Source: Burkholderiaceae bacterium (GTDB taxonomy: Bacteria > Pseudomonadota > Gammaproteobacteria > Burkholderiales > Burkholderiaceae_E). Taken from it: a DNA stretch of 64,000 nucleotides. Positions within the stretch are counted from its first letter, which is position 1, and every line of letters begins with the position of its first letter. Of the stretch, positions 25,661 through 35,142 are shown in pieces. The position numbers and the translations under genes are program-made. The stretch is from contig JAMLIR010000005.1 of NCBI GenBank assembly GCA_023954045.1, positions 62,001-126,000 of the forward strand, in the 5' to 3' direction. The notes beneath the pieces are model-generated. The model made no database searches and had not been told where the DNA came from. It saw only the letters and a list, made by a program, of their open reading frames with translations.

Positions 25661-26128
25661 ATGGCCGACTCCCCGATCCGCAAGGCGCTGCCCGGCTACC
25701 GCTGGGAGCGCGTCGAGACGATGCGCTACAAGGACGAGGGCAGCGCGCCGTTTCGCGACATCACGCGGCAGGTGCTGTTCCACGAGGACGGCCTGCGCTG
25801 CGAGTGGCGCTATTTCGAGATCGCGCCGGGCGGCTACTCCACGCTCGAGCGGCACGAGCACGCGCACGCGGTGATGATCCTGCGCGGTCGCGGCCGCTGC
25901 CTGGTCGGCGCTCACGTTCACGCGGTCGCCGAGCGCGACCTGGTTTCGGTGCCGCCGCTCACGTGGCATCAGTTCCGCGCCGATGCCGACGCACCGCTCG
26001 GCTTCCTGTGCCTCGTCGACAAGGAGCGCGACCGTCCGCAGCTGCCCGACGCGGCGCAGCTCGCCGAATTGCGGCGCACGCCCGAGGTCGCCGCGTTCGT
26101 CCGCGTCGGCGACGACCGCGATGCCTGA
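25661..26128 (+). CDS. Cupin protein of the RuBisCO-like operon
   Basis: A 155-residue cupin. Motif 1 is STLERHEHAHAVMILRGRGR (residues about 58-77) and motif 2 is VSVPPLTWHQFRA near 93-105. It starts 2 bases after the RuBisCO-like stop and its own stop overlaps the next start, so translation is coupled. The intact His-His-Glu-His set suggests a metal-dependent sugar or keto-acid isomerase/dioxygenase, or a sensor. The substrate is probably shared with the RuBisCO-like protein, which is inference from coupling. Confidence 0.75.
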   Translation: MADSPIRKALPGYRWERVETMRYKDEGSAPFRDITRQVLFHEDGLRCEWRYFEIAPGGYSTLERHEHAHAVMILRGRGRCLVGAHVHAVAERDLVSVPPLTWHQFRADADAPLGFLCLVDKERDRPQLPDAAQLAELRRTPEVAAFVRVGDDRDA

Positions 26129-26930
26129 CCGCTTCGCGGGCATCGACGCCGAGCCGCTCGCGGCGCACGCGGGCGCGCCGCTGGCGCAGCGCGCCGGCGA
26201 CCTGCTGCGCATCACGCTGAACCGGCCCGCCGAGCACAACCGCCTCGACCCCGCCGACGTCGATGCGCTGCTCGCGCTGTTCGAGCGGCTGGCTGCCGAC
26301 GGCGGCACGCGCGCACTGGTCGTCACCGGCGCCGGCGAGAAGACCTTCAGCTCGGGCTACACGCTCGACGCGATCGTCGACGAGCTCGACGCGCGCTTCG
26401 AGCGCATGCTCGACGCGCTCGAAGCGCTGCCGTTCGTCACCATCGCCGCGCTGAACGGCAGCGTCTACGGCGGCGCGACCGACCTCGCGCTGTGCTGCGA
26501 CTTCCGCATCGGCTCGCCCGGCCTGAAGATGTTCATGCCCGCCGCGAAGTTCGGCCTGCACTACTACCCGGGCGGCCTGCGCCGCTACCTGACGCGCCTC
26601 GGCCTGCCGGCGGCCAGCAAGCTGATGCTGACCGCGATGACGATCGAGTCCGACGAGATGCTGCGCATCGGCTTCCTGACCGAGATGGTGCCGCGCGAGT
26701 CGCTCGGCGCGCGCGTCGACGCGTATCTCGACCACGTCTCGCGCACCGCGCCGAAGGTCGTCGCGCAGATGAAGCGCCACCTGCACGCGATGGCGCAGGC
26801 CGGGCTCGACAGTCCGGACGGCCGCGCCACGATGGCGGCCATGGCCGCCGCCTACCGCGAGAGCCTCGCCTCGGACGAGTTGCGCGAGCGGCTCGCAAGG
26901 CTGCTCGAAGAGCGGCAGCGGCCGAAGTAG
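26121..26930 (+). CDS. Crotonase-fold protein lacking both hydratase glutamates
   Basis: 269 residues of the enoyl-CoA hydratase/isomerase superfamily: ITLNRPAEHNRLDPADV near 31, FSSGYTLDAI near 76, and the oxyanion-hole segment GSVYGGATDLALCCDFRI at 113-130. Aligned with rat enoyl-CoA hydratase, Glu144 becomes D121 and Glu164 becomes A142 (FMPAAKFGL). Simple hydration is therefore unlikely and another crotonase reaction (hydrolase, decarboxylase, isomerase, C-C lyase) is expected. The ATG overlaps the cupin stop by 8 bases. Confidence 0.75.
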   Translation: MPDRFAGIDAEPLAAHAGAPLAQRAGDLLRITLNRPAEHNRLDPADVDALLALFERLAADGGTRALVVTGAGEKTFSSGYTLDAIVDELDARFERMLDALEALPFVTIAALNGSVYGGATDLALCCDFRIGSPGLKMFMPAAKFGLHYYPGGLRRYLTRLGLPAASKLMLTAMTIESDEMLRIGFLTEMVPRESLGARVDAYLDHVSRTAPKVVAQMKRHLHAMAQAGLDSPDGRATMAAMAAAYRESLASDELRERLARLLEERQRPK

Positions 26931-26943
26931 TCGAAGAGGTCCC

Positions 26944-28113
26944 ATGCGTCAGCCCACGCCCCCCTCGAGCCAGAGTCCCGATCCGGCGCGCCGCGCGCTG
27001 CTCCGGGCCATCCCGGCAGCCGGCGCGGCCGTCGCGCTTTCCTCGCGCAGCGCCCGCGCGCAGGCCCCGCAGCCGCGCGTCACGGTCATCGCCCGCGGCC
27101 TCGACCATCCGTGGTCGCTCGCATTCCTGGCCGACGGCCGCATGCTGGTCACCGAGCGCCGCGGGCAGCTTCGCGTCGTGGAACCCGATGGCCGCACGTC
27201 GGCGCCGCTGGCCGGCGTGCCGCAGGTGTTCGCGCGCGGCCAGGGCGGCCTGCTCGACGTCGCGCTCGGGCCCGGGTTCGCCAGCGACCGCTCGGTATTC
27301 CTGTCCTTCGCCGAGCGCACCGACGACGGCGCGCGCACCGCGGTCGCGCGCGCCGAGTTCGTCGACGGCGCCGCGCCGGCGCTGCGCGACGCGCGCACGC
27401 TCTTCGCGCAACGGCCCGCGGTGTCCGGCGGCAACCACTTCGGCTCGCGCCTGGTCTTCGCGCGCGACGGCACGCTGTTCGTCACGCTGGGCGACCGCTT
27501 CACTCAGCGCGACCGGGCGCAGACGCTGGACAACCACCTGGGCAAGATCGTGCGCATCCGCGCCGACGGCAGCGTGCCGCCCGACAACCCGTTCGTGGAC
27601 AAGCCCGGCGCGCTGCCCGAGATCCACTCGTACGGCCATCGCAACGTGCAGGGCGCTGCGCTGCATCCCGCGACGGGCCGCCTGTGGACGCACGAACACG
27701 GGCCGCAGGGCGGCGACGAGGTCAACCTCGAGCGCGCCGGGGCCAACTACGGCTGGCCGGTCGTCACATACGGTCGCGAGTACGTCACCGGCGCGAAGAT
27801 CGGCGAGGGCACCGAGCGCGCCGACGTGACCCCGCCGCTGTGGCAATGGACGCCGTCGATCGCGCCCTCGGGGATGGCGTTCTGCACCGGCGATCGCTAT
27901 CCGGCCTGGCGCGGCAGCCTGTTCGTCGGCTCGTTGAAGTTTCGCCTGCTCGCGCGGCTCGAACTCGACGGCGAGCGCGTCGTGCGCGAGGAGCGCCTGC
28001 TGCCCGACCTCGGCGAACGCGTGCGCGACGTGCGCCAGGGTCCGGACGGCCTGTTGTATCTTCTGACCGACGAGGCCGACGGCCGCCTGCTGCGGCTCGA
28101 GCCACAAGCCTGA
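26944..28113 (+). CDS. PQQ-dependent aldose-type sugar dehydrogenase, exported
   Basis: A 389-residue protein. A twin-arginine-like leader (ARRALLRAIPAAGAAVALSS) ends near ARAQA at residue 41. The six-bladed beta-propeller of soluble PQQ sugar dehydrogenases (YliI type) follows: VIARGLDHPWSLAFLADGRM at the start, SGGNHFGSRLVF near 160, and the calcium/PQQ region HEHGPQGGDEVN near 250. It would oxidise an aldose to its lactone in the periplasm with external PQQ. It follows the crotonase-fold gene by 13 bases, tying the operon to sugar or sugar-acid use. Confidence 0.85.
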   Translation: MRQPTPPSSQSPDPARRALLRAIPAAGAAVALSSRSARAQAPQPRVTVIARGLDHPWSLAFLADGRMLVTERRGQLRVVEPDGRTSAPLAGVPQVFARGQGGLLDVALGPGFASDRSVFLSFAERTDDGARTAVARAEFVDGAAPALRDARTLFAQRPAVSGGNHFGSRLVFARDGTLFVTLGDRFTQRDRAQTLDNHLGKIVRIRADGSVPPDNPFVDKPGALPEIHSYGHRNVQGAALHPATGRLWTHEHGPQGGDEVNLERAGANYGWPVVTYGREYVTGAKIGEGTERADVTPPLWQWTPSIAPSGMAFCTGDRYPAWRGSLFVGSLKFRLLARLELDGERVVREERLLPDLGERVRDVRQGPDGLLYLLTDEADGRLLRLEPQA

Positions 28114-28129
28114 TCGAACCGGACCCCCG

Positions 28130-28426
28130 ATGAGCGAAGCCGACACCGAAGACCCGATCCTGCACGAGACCCTCGGCCGGCGCGGCGTGTTCTACATCGA
28201 ACGCGACGGCCGGCGCGTCGCCGAGCTCACCTACTCGCGCGGCGACGAAGCGACGATCGTCGACCACACCTGGGTCGATCCGCAGATGCGCGGCGGCAAG
28301 GCGGCGCGTCGGCTCGTCGACGCGGTGGTGCAGTGGGCGCGCGCCGAGCGCGTGAAGCTGGTGCCCGCGTGCTCGTACGTGCGGCTCGTCTTCGACCGCA
28401 CGCCTTCGTACGCCGACGTACGCTGA
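28130..28426 (+). CDS. Small GNAT-type N-acetyltransferase (YjdJ-like)
   Basis: 98 residues matching the short YjdJ/Gtn-like GNAT family: FYIERDGRRVAELTYSRGDE, then IVDHTWVDPQMRGGKAARRL, which holds the acetyl-CoA pyrophosphate loop (RGGKAARRL), then VVQWARAERVKLVPACSYV. It starts 16 bases after the sugar dehydrogenase and is the last gene of the operon. The acetyl acceptor is unknown. Confidence 0.8.
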   Translation: MSEADTEDPILHETLGRRGVFYIERDGRRVAELTYSRGDEATIVDHTWVDPQMRGGKAARRLVDAVVQWARAERVKLVPACSYVRLVFDRTPSYADVR

Positions 28427-28441
28427 GCGTCGCGGCGGCGC

Positions 28442-29029
28442 TCAGCCGCGCCTGAACCGGAAGATCGCCTGCGTCGAGCGCAGCGCCGGCAGCCAGTTCA
28501 CCGGCCGGCCGTCGGCCAGGAACGCGCGCCCGGTGATCGTGAGCCCCAACCGGCGCAGGAAGTCCTCGAAGTCGCGCACCGTCGACATGTGCAGGTTCGG
28601 CGTGTCGTACCACTCGTAGGGCAATTCGCGCGACACCGGCATGCGCCCGCGCAGGATCGACCACGCGTGCGACCAGTGCCCGAAGTTCGGCAGCGAGACG
28701 ATGCCCTCGCGGCCGACCTCGCTCATCTCGCGCAAGACCCGCTCGGTCTGGTGCGTCATCTGGATCGCCATCGACAGCACGACGACGTCGAACGACGGCG
28801 CGTGGAACATCCCGAGCCCCGCCTCGATGTCCTGCTGGATCACGTCGACGCCGGCGCGCAGGCAGGCGAGCACCTGCGCGTCGTTGATCTCCACGCCGTA
28901 GCCGCGGCAGCCCTTGGCGGACTGCAGGTGCGCGACCAGCGCGCCGTCGCCGCAGCCCAGGTCGAGCACGCGCGAGCCGGGCGCGACCCAGTCGGCGATC
29001 AGCGCGAGGTCCGGCCGCAGCCCGTTCAT
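28442..29029 (-). CDS. metW: Methionine biosynthesis protein MetW
   Basis: 195 residues with a class I methyltransferase fold: [17 protein letters not shown] near residue 18 binds S-adenosylmethionine, and [20 protein letters not shown] near 78 is typical of MetW. It overlaps the metX stop by ATGA, the usual metXW pair of proteobacteria, where MetW is needed for full activity of MetX. It shares the SAM-II leader control of metX. Confidence 0.93.
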   Translation of the reverse strand: MNGLRPDLALIADWVAPGSRVLDLGCGDGALVAHLQSAKGCRGYGVEINDAQVLACLRAGVDVIQQDIEAGLGMFHAPSFDVVVLSMAIQMTHQTERVLREMSEVGREGIVSLPNFGHWSHAWSILRGRMPVSRELPYEWYDTPNLHMSTVRDFEDFLRRLGLTITGRAFLADGRPVNWLPALRSTQAIFRFRRG

Positions 29030-30252
29030 CGCCCGGCCCCCGCGCGGCGCACCCACTGGTCGACGCGGTCGAACCAGCCGCGCATCACCGCCATGTACTG
29101 CGGGTCGTCGAGCAGGAACGCGTCGTGGCCGTGCGGCGCGTCGACCTCGGCATAGGTGACGCGCCGGCCGTTGGCGAGCAGCGCCTCGACGATCTCGCGG
29201 CTGCGCTCGGGGGCGAAGCGCCAGTCGGTGGTGAACGACACGACCAGGAAATCGGCCTGCGCCGGCGCGAGCGCGCGCCCGAGGTCGCCGTCGAACGCGA
29301 GCGCCGGATCGAAGTAGTCGAGCGCGCGCGTGATCAGCAGGTACGTATTCGCGTCGAAGTAGCTGGAGAACTTCTCGCCCTGGTAGCGCAGGTACGACTC
29401 GATCTCGAACTCGACGTCGAAGGTGAACCGGTAGTCGTTGCGCAGCACGGTGTCGGTCACGTGCCGGCGCAGCGCCCGGCCGAACTTTTCGCCCATCACG
29501 TCGTCGGACAGGTAGGTGATGTGGCCGATCATCCGCGCCACCTGCAAGCCGCGCGCGGGCACCACGCCGTGGTCGTAGAAGCGCCCGCCGTGGAACTCCG
29601 GGTCGGTGATGATCGCGCGGCGCGCCACTTCGTTGAACGCGATGTTCTGCGCCGACAGCTTCGGCGCGGCGGCCACCGCCACGCAGTGCGCGACGCGCGA
29701 CGGATACAGCGTGCTCCACGCGATCGCCTGCATCCCGCCCAGGCTGCCACCCATCACCGCGGCGAAGCGCTCGATGCCCAGCGCGTCGGCCAGGCGCGCC
29801 TGCGCGTGCACCCAGTCCTCGACGGTGACCACCGGGAAGTCGGGGCCGTAGGGCTTGCCGGTGGCCGGGTCCGGGCTCATCGGCCCGGTCGAGCCGAAGC
29901 AGCTGCCGAGGTTGTTCACGCCGATGACGAAGAAGCGGTCGGTGTCGACCGGCTTGCCGGGCCCGACCATGTTGTCCCACCAGCCGACGTCGTTCGGCGC
30001 GTCGGCGTAGGTGCCCGCGACGTGGTGGCCGGCGTTCAGCGCATGGCAGACCAGCACCGCGTTCGAACGCTCGGCGTTCAGCGTGCCGTAGGTTTCGTAG
30101 ACGAGCTCGTAGCCGGCGATCGACGCGCCGCTGCGCAGCGCCAGCGGCGCGTCGAAGCGCATCCGCTGCGGCACGACGACGCCCACCGAGCCGGGCGCCG
30201 GCGTCGACAGGAGCTTTGGCTGGACGGGTGGGTTCAAGGCCGCGGGCGGCAC
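29026..30252 (-). CDS. metX: Homoserine O-acyltransferase MetX
   Basis: 408 residues in the longest reading. The alpha/beta-hydrolase core has the nucleophile elbow GGSLGGMQ near residue 170, [15 protein letters not shown] near 113, and the C-terminal [11 protein letters not shown] carrying the catalytic His. It acylates homoserine in the first committed step of methionine synthesis; betaproteobacterial members are often succinyltransferases, so acyl specificity is open. The annotated start is a GTG with no clear ribosome-binding site and sits 10 bases after a terminator; the true start may be a GTG near residue 23 (VGVVVPQRM). Confidence 0.93.
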   Translation of the reverse strand: MPPAALNPPVQPKLLSTPAPGSVGVVVPQRMRFDAPLALRSGASIAGYELVYETYGTLNAERSNAVLVCHALNAGHHVAGTYADAPNDVGWWDNMVGPGKPVDTDRFFVIGVNNLGSCFGSTGPMSPDPATGKPYGPDFPVVTVEDWVHAQARLADALGIERFAAVMGGSLGGMQAIAWSTLYPSRVAHCVAVAAAPKLSAQNIAFNEVARRAIITDPEFHGGRFYDHGVVPARGLQVARMIGHITYLSDDVMGEKFGRALRRHVTDTVLRNDYRFTFDVEFEIESYLRYQGEKFSSYFDANTYLLITRALDYFDPALAFDGDLGRALAPAQADFLVVSFTTDWRFAPERSREIVEALLANGRRVTYAEVDAPHGHDAFLLDDPQYMAVMRGWFDRVDQWVRRAGAGR

Positions 30253-30261
30253 GCGGCCGCC

Positions 30262-30300
30262 GGAAACGAAAAGCCCGACCGGCTTGCTGGCGGGTCGGGC
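30262..30300 (-). terminator. Intrinsic terminator in the metX leader
   Basis: On the minus strand an 8-base stem, GCCCGACC paired with GGTCGGGC, is followed by CTTTTCGTTT. It lies between the SAM-II aptamer and the metX start, so premature termination is a plausible output of the riboswitch. Confidence 0.8.
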
Positions 30301-30317
30301 GCGTTCGGGCGTGCACC

Positions 30318-30374
30318 GGGCCGCTTTAGCCGTATTTGTTACGCGCCCGCAAGCTGATCCTCAAATCGGCGCGA
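30318..30374 (-). promoter_or_regulatory. SAM-II riboswitch upstream of metX
   Basis: Read on the minus strand, the segment opens with TCGCGCCGATTTGA, continues with GCGGGCGCGTAACAAAT, and closes with GGCTAAAGCGG. This follows the SAM-II consensus (P1 arms CGCGCC and GGCGCG, the UAACAAAU-like strand, and the conserved GCUAAA 3' strand of the pseudoknot). It would shut metX-metW off when S-adenosylmethionine is plentiful. SAM-II elements usually block ribosome access, but here a strong terminator follows directly. Confidence 0.88.
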
Positions 30375-30412
30375 TGAGGCGGGGGCAAAGGTAAGCCCGC
30401 GCCCGTTCGCTG

Positions 30413-31447
30413 TCAAATCGGCCCGGCTTCGCGCGCCCCCGGCGCGCGCGCGGACGCTGGCGCCAGGTCACAACCGAGCTCGGCCAGCAGCTCGTACGAG
30501 CGCAGCCGCGCCGCGTGGTCATAGATCGCCGCCGCGACCATCAGCTCGTCGGCACGCGTCGCGTCGACGAACTTCTGCAGCTCGCGCTTCACCGTCGCCG
30601 GCGAGCCGACGAACGCGCACGACAGCATCCGCGACACCTGCGCCTTCTCGGCCGGCGTCCAGAACCCCTCGATGTCGTCGATCGGCGGCGGCAACTGGCC
30701 GCGCGTATTGCGGATCATCCGCGTGAACGACTGCTGCGCCGTCGTGAACAGGCGACGCGCCTCCTCGTCGGTGTCGGCCGCGAAGACGCTGACGCCGGGC
30801 ATCGCATGGGGGCGATCGAGCTGCGCCGACGGCCGGAAGTGGTCGCGGTAGACCTGCAGCGCCTGCATCAGCGCTTCGGGCGCGAAGTGCGAAGCGAACG
30901 CGTACGGCAACCCCAGCGCCGCGGCGAGTTGCGCGCCGTACAGGCTCGAGCCGAGGATCCACAGCGGCACGTTCGTTCCGGCACCCGGCACCGCGCGGTA
31001 CGGCTGGCCCGGCTGCACCGGACCGAGCAGCGCCTGCAGCTCGAGCACGTCGTCGGGAAAGGTGTCGGCAGCGCGCGGGTCGCGGCGCAGCGCGCGCGCG
31101 GTGACCATGTCGGTGCCCGGCGCCCGGCCCAGCCCGAGATCGATGCGGCCGGGGTACAGCGACTCGAGCGTGCCGAACTGCTCGGCGATCACCAGCGGCG
31201 AATGGTTGGGCAGCATGATGCCGCCCGCCCCGACGCGGATCGTCCGCGTGCCGCCGGCCACGTGACCGATCACGACGGAGGTCGCCGCGCTGGCGATGCC
31301 GGTCATGTTGTGGTGCTCGGCGAGCCAGTAGCGGCGGTAGCCCCAGCGCTCGCAGTGCCGGGCGAGGTCGAGCGTGTTGCGCAGCGCGTCGGCGGGCGTG
31401 TCGCCTTCGCGCACCGGGGCCAGGTCGAGGACGGAGAGCGGGATCAT
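30413..31447 (-). CDS. Luciferase-like flavin monooxygenase (YhbW type)
   Basis: 344 residues of the LLM class in an (alpha/beta)8 barrel. [20 protein letters not shown] at the start, [17 protein letters not shown] near 45 and the [23 protein letters not shown] block are close to Escherichia coli YhbW. It needs reduced flavin from a separate reductase; the substrate is unknown. The ATG at 31447 (MIPLSVLDL) aligns with YhbW's start and is preferred over an upstream GTG. The gene stops just before the met leader and reads toward it. Confidence 0.85.
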   Translation of the reverse strand: MIPLSVLDLAPVREGDTPADALRNTLDLARHCERWGYRRYWLAEHHNMTGIASAATSVVIGHVAGGTRTIRVGAGGIMLPNHSPLVIAEQFGTLESLYPGRIDLGLGRAPGTDMVTARALRRDPRAADTFPDDVLELQALLGPVQPGQPYRAVPGAGTNVPLWILGSSLYGAQLAAALGLPYAFASHFAPEALMQALQVYRDHFRPSAQLDRPHAMPGVSVFAADTDEEARRLFTTAQQSFTRMIRNTRGQLPPPIDDIEGFWTPAEKAQVSRMLSCAFVGSPATVKRELQKFVDATRADELMVAAAIYDHAARLRSYELLAELGCDLAPASARAPGAREAGPI

Positions 31448-31498
31448 GGGAGCAAGTGTAGCTGCGTCCTCGCTCGGCACCCTGCCGCGCGGGCGCCC

Positions 31499-32836
31499 CT
31501 ACCGACCGATGCGGGCAAGCACGTAAGTGAGTGCAAGCGTCGGAAGCGCCGATCCAAGCTCGGTCGTCCATTGCGGCAGCAGGTGGAAGACCGCCACGCC
31601 GAGCACCCAGACCGCGACCGCGCCCAGGTCGACCCGCTTCGCGCCGACCAGCGAAGGCACGTCCGTGCGCCCGCCCAGCCGCCCGAGGATGACCCCGTAC
31701 AGCGGCACGAAGACCGAGCTGAGCATCAGCAGGAACGGCTCGAGGCTGTGCATCGGCAGCACCAGCGCCAGCGCGGTGCACAGCACCGCGAGCTGCACGC
31801 CCCACTGCCGCGTGCTCCAGCCGGGCGCGAGGCTGTGCCCCGCCACCGAGCCCGAATACAGGTCGCCGTAGGCGTTGTCGACCTCGTCGATCAGGATCAG
31901 CCCGAGCGCGACCAGCCCGCCCTGCGCGAGCAGCAGCGCCGATACCAGGTCGGGCGACGGCGTCGTCAGCGCGACCAGCACCCCCAGCGCATAGCACCAG
32001 GCGTTGGCCACCGCGTAGCCGAGCCAGGTGCCGCGCAGCGCGCTGCGTCCGTCGTGACCGTGCCGGGAGAAGTCGGCCACCAGCGGCAGCCACGAGATCG
32101 GCATCGCGATTACCAGGTCGAGCGCCGACAGCGTGCTCATCCCGCCCTCGCCGGCGCGATTCCACAGGTCCGCCCAGCCTGTCGCCTGTGCCTTGCCGAG
32201 GAACTGCCACGACAGCCAGGCGAGCGACAGGACGACCAGCGGCAGGCCGAAGCGGCCGATGAACCGCCGCACCAGCCCCACCATCGACCCGGCGAGCAGC
32301 GCGACCAGCAGCGCGCCGAAGACGAGCGTGACCACCACCGTCGGCAGCGGCAGCGAGGAAGCCGCCTCGGCCGCCCCGGCGGCCGCGCCGACCGCCGGCG
32401 CGGTTGCCGCCGAACCTGCGGTCGAGCCCGCCGCCGGACCCATCAGCCCCGCCTGCCGCGCAATCGCCAGCACGCCGTCGCGCATCACGACCAGCTCGAA
32501 GGTGGTCCAGCCGATCAGCTGCACGATGTTCAAGACCACCGGCAATCGCGCGAAGCTGCTGCCGTAAGTCGCGTGCATCAGCCCGGCGCTCGACAGCCCG
32601 CTGTCGCAGCCGATCTTCGCGGTCCAGCCGAGCAGGCCGGCGCCGATCACCGAGCCGCCGAGGATCGCGGCGAGCGCCGCCTGCGTGCCGAGCGCCGGCA
32701 CGAGGTAGGCACCCACCTGCATGACGAGCAACCCGACGCCGAGGCTGAGCCAGAGCGCAGCGTGGTCGCGCCAGCCGAACAGGCGGTCGGCGGCCGGGAG
32801 GGGAATGAGGGCGGTGTTGCGGGCGATCGTCGACAT
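31499..32836 (-). CDS. cytX: Putative hydroxymethylpyrimidine transporter CytX
   Basis: A 445-residue NCS1-family (cytosine/purine/thiamine-precursor) permease with about 12 hydrophobic helices. It starts [19 protein letters not shown], with [19 protein letters not shown] near 245 and [19 protein letters not shown] near 315. An Ala/Gly-rich insert of about 30 residues lies near 135-165. A TPP riboswitch immediately upstream strongly supports import of the thiamine pyrimidine precursor HMP. The ATG at 32836 is 5 bases from the conserved riboswitch 3' end. Confidence 0.88.
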   Translation of the reverse strand: MSTIARNTALIPLPAADRLFGWRDHAALWLSLGVGLLVMQVGAYLVPALGTQAALAAILGGSVIGAGLLGWTAKIGCDSGLSSAGLMHATYGSSFARLPVVLNIVQLIGWTTFELVVMRDGVLAIARQAGLMGPAAGSTAGSAATAPAVGAAAGAAEAASSLPLPTVVVTLVFGALLVALLAGSMVGLVRRFIGRFGLPLVVLSLAWLSWQFLGKAQATGWADLWNRAGEGGMSTLSALDLVIAMPISWLPLVADFSRHGHDGRSALRGTWLGYAVANAWCYALGVLVALTTPSPDLVSALLLAQGGLVALGLILIDEVDNAYGDLYSGSVAGHSLAPGWSTRQWGVQLAVLCTALALVLPMHSLEPFLLMLSSVFVPLYGVILGRLGGRTDVPSLVGAKRVDLGAVAVWVLGVAVFHLLPQWTTELGSALPTLALTYVLARIGR

Positions 32837-32841
32837 GATTG

Positions 32842-32928
32842 CTTCCCTGCGCGGGCATTACCCCGATCAGGTTCGAAGGGTTTGGTCTCAGCTGCGCCGC
32901 AGACGGATCTGCGGCGCGGCACCCCCAG
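32842..32928 (-). promoter_or_regulatory. TPP riboswitch (thi-box) controlling cytX
   Basis: On the minus strand all conserved blocks are present in order: GGGGGTGCC, a GC-rich P3 hairpin, GCTGAGA, ACCCTTCGAACCTGATC, GGGTAATGCC and GCGCAGGGAAGC. The last block contains the purine-rich stretch 8-15 bases before the cytX ATG, so ligand binding would hide the ribosome-binding site. This implies translational control by thiamine pyrophosphate. Confidence 0.95.
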
Positions 32929-33012
32929 CGGAGGCGCGCCGCCCCTCGGGAGGCTGGCGCGCGGCAATCGAGTGTACCGGATCCGGGCCCGTCGTCCGCG
33001 TCGCGTCGCGCC

Positions 33013-34470
33013 CTAGCGCAGGCCCAGGCTCATGCGCAGGCCGACGGGCGCCATCGTGAAGGCCATCCGTTCGGGCGGCTCGTGCCCGCCTTCGGTACCG
33101 ACGCGCGCGAGACTGAAGTTCCTCGCGACCATGGCCAGGACCATCTTCATCTCGCACAGTGCCAGGTAGCGGCCGGGACACAGCCGGGGCCCCGCGCCGA
33201 AGGGCATCGTCGCGCGCCGCGCCGACTTGCGGTCGTGGGCCGCGCCTTCGGCGTCGAGCCAGCGCTCGGGACGGAATTCGGCCGGATGCTCGAAATGGCG
33301 GGCATCGACCGCCGGCGGCCGCATCAGGCAGAACACCACGGTGCGCGCCGGCACCCGCACGTCGAGCACGCTCGCCTCGCGGTTCGACTCGAGCCCGATG
33401 AGCGGCGCCACCGGGCGCAGCCGCATCGCCTCGTCGATGCACGCCTCGGTGAACTCGAAGCCGCCGACGTCGTCGAAGCGCCGCGGCAGGTCGTCCGGGC
33501 CGAGCGCGGCGTCGGCCTCGGCGACCACCCTGCGCCACGCGTCCGGGTGCTCGAACAGCAGGTACATCGTCCATGCGAGCGTGTTGGCGGTCGTATCCTC
33601 GCCGGCGAGCAGGATCGTGAAGACGTTGCCGGCGAGTTCCCGATCGCTCAAGGCGCCGCTGTCCGCGTCGTGCGCCGCGATCATCGCCTCGAGCAGGTTG
33701 GACGGCGTCGTGCGCCGCGACGGGTCTTCGTCCATGCGGCGGCGCGCCTCCGCGATGAAGCCGCGGATCGCGTCGCCGACGCGCTCGAGGTGCCCGTCGT
33801 ATGCGCGATCGATCGGCAGGCGGACGTAGCGCCAATACGGGAACGGCGCGTTCATGCGCCGCTGGATCATCGGGAAGACCTTGTCGAGGTGCTCCTGGAT
33901 CGCGTCGCGCTGCGCGTCGAGCGTGTTGACGTCGCTGCCGAAGGCCAGCCCGGCGGTCACGTCGACGGTGAAGCGCATCAGGTCCGCCTGCAGGTCGATC
34001 GCCGTGCCCGACTGGGCGGCCCGCTTCCAGCGGGCCAGCAGCCGCTCGGTGACGCGAACCAGCGAGGGAAAGAAGCGCTTCAGGTGCCCCGGGTCGAACG
34101 CCTGCATCACCAGCCGGCGCTGCCGTCGCCAGGCGTCGCCCTCGACCGAAAACACGCCGTCGACGCCGCTCTCGGCCGTGATCGACTCGATGACGTGCCA
34201 ACGACGCCAGGTGTCGGGCCGGTCGCGCAGCAGCGACGCGATGCCGGTCGCGTCGGACAGCACCAGCACCGGGTGACGCCCGATCTTCAGCCGATAGAGG
34301 TCGCCGTACCGCTTCTGCCAGCCCTCGAGCACGGTGTGCATCTTCGGCGGATCGAACTGAAGCGCGTTGCCCAGCAAGGGCATGCCGCGAGGGCCGTCGA
34401 TCTGGTCCAGCGATCGCGATGCGCCGCTGCGGACGGGGGTCACCCCGACACCGTGAACGGGCTGATCCAT
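33013..34470 (-). CDS. Cytochrome P450
   Basis: 485 residues. The I-helix oxygen motif is AGEDTTANT near residue 290, the K-helix ExxR is EAMRLRP near 348, and the heme loop is [11 protein letters not shown] near 427 with Cys as heme ligand. It resembles bacterial P450s of the CYP102-heme-domain/CYP4 type (PxxGN start [14 protein letters not shown]). No membrane anchor and no fused reductase are seen, so it needs external electron carriers. The ATG at 34470 has a G-rich site upstream. The preceding same-strand gene, a cupin, ends 111 bases upstream. The substrate is unknown. Confidence 0.9.
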   Translation of the reverse strand: MDQPVHGVGVTPVRSGASRSLDQIDGPRGMPLLGNALQFDPPKMHTVLEGWQKRYGDLYRLKIGRHPVLVLSDATGIASLLRDRPDTWRRWHVIESITAESGVDGVFSVEGDAWRRQRRLVMQAFDPGHLKRFFPSLVRVTERLLARWKRAAQSGTAIDLQADLMRFTVDVTAGLAFGSDVNTLDAQRDAIQEHLDKVFPMIQRRMNAPFPYWRYVRLPIDRAYDGHLERVGDAIRGFIAEARRRMDEDPSRRTTPSNLLEAMIAAHDADSGALSDRELAGNVFTILLAGEDTTANTLAWTMYLLFEHPDAWRRVVAEADAALGPDDLPRRFDDVGGFEFTEACIDEAMRLRPVAPLIGLESNREASVLDVRVPARTVVFCLMRPPAVDARHFEHPAEFRPERWLDAEGAAHDRKSARRATMPFGAGPRLCPGRYLALCEMKMVLAMVARNFSLARVGTEGGHEPPERMAFTMAPVGLRMSLGLR

Positions 34471-34581
34471 GATCCCCCCGATCGGCACTTGCCGACGATG
34501 CAGAGGGTTTCGATGCTCCGCCGGGGAACCGCCCCCGTCAAGGTGTCGGCGCGCTGCCAGGGCGCTCGACCAGGAACTCGG

Positions 34582-34998
34582 CTAGGGCACCCGCGCGTCG
34601 AGCTCGGGGCGCATCAGCAGGCTCTCCTGCGCGGTCGGCTCGTCACGCACGCCGACGAAGACCGCCGGCGTGGCGCCGCGATTCACCGCGACATGCGGCA
34701 CGTTCGCAGGAATGAACAGGTAGTCGCCGGGTCGCGCGACGTCGCGGTGCTCGAGCCGCTCGCCGCTCCAGAGTTCCACTTCGTCGCCGCTCAGCAGGTA
34801 GAACGCCGACTCGTGCCGTTCGTGAACGTGCGCCTTCGTGCGCTGTCCCGGCGGCAGCGTGACGATCCCGAGGAACAGCGCCGCCGACGCGACAGTCTCG
34901 GCGCTGATGCCCGGCGCGTAGACCGCGCCCTGCTCGCTGCGGTACGGCTCGCCGCCGCGCACCACCTGCCCCCTCTTCGATTGCACCGACTGGTCCAT
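34582..34998 (-). CDS. Cupin protein divergent from the TolB/TPR regulator
   Basis: 138 residues with a single cupin domain: KAHVHERHESAFYLLSGDEV near 60-79 (metal His-His-Glu) and DYLFIPANVPHVAVNRG near 100-116. The start at 34998 (MDQSVQSKRG) has GAGGAGAGG upstream; a longer reading lacks support. It is divergent from the regulator at 35143 and lies upstream of the P450, which suggests joint control. Substrate unknown. Confidence 0.78.
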   Translation of the reverse strand: MDQSVQSKRGQVVRGGEPYRSEQGAVYAPGISAETVASAALFLGIVTLPPGQRTKAHVHERHESAFYLLSGDEVELWSGERLEHRDVARPGDYLFIPANVPHVAVNRGATPAVFVGVRDEPTAQESLLMRPELDARVP

Positions 34999-35142
34999 GG
35001 CGCCTCTCCTCGTACGGGCCTTGCCCGGTTCGCGCCGCCCCGCGGCCGCGTCGCCTCGAAAGATCGCCCACCGCGCGGCTGCGGTATCGAAGCCGCGCCG
35101 AAAAATCCCGAAAAGGCCCGAAGCCGCCGATAGAATTTCCCC

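Noticed and set aside
33013-34201. Second long minus-strand frame overlapping the P450 gene, as a sign of frameshift
   Set aside because: The P450 frame is complete from start to stop with all three signature motifs; the other frame is a shadow.
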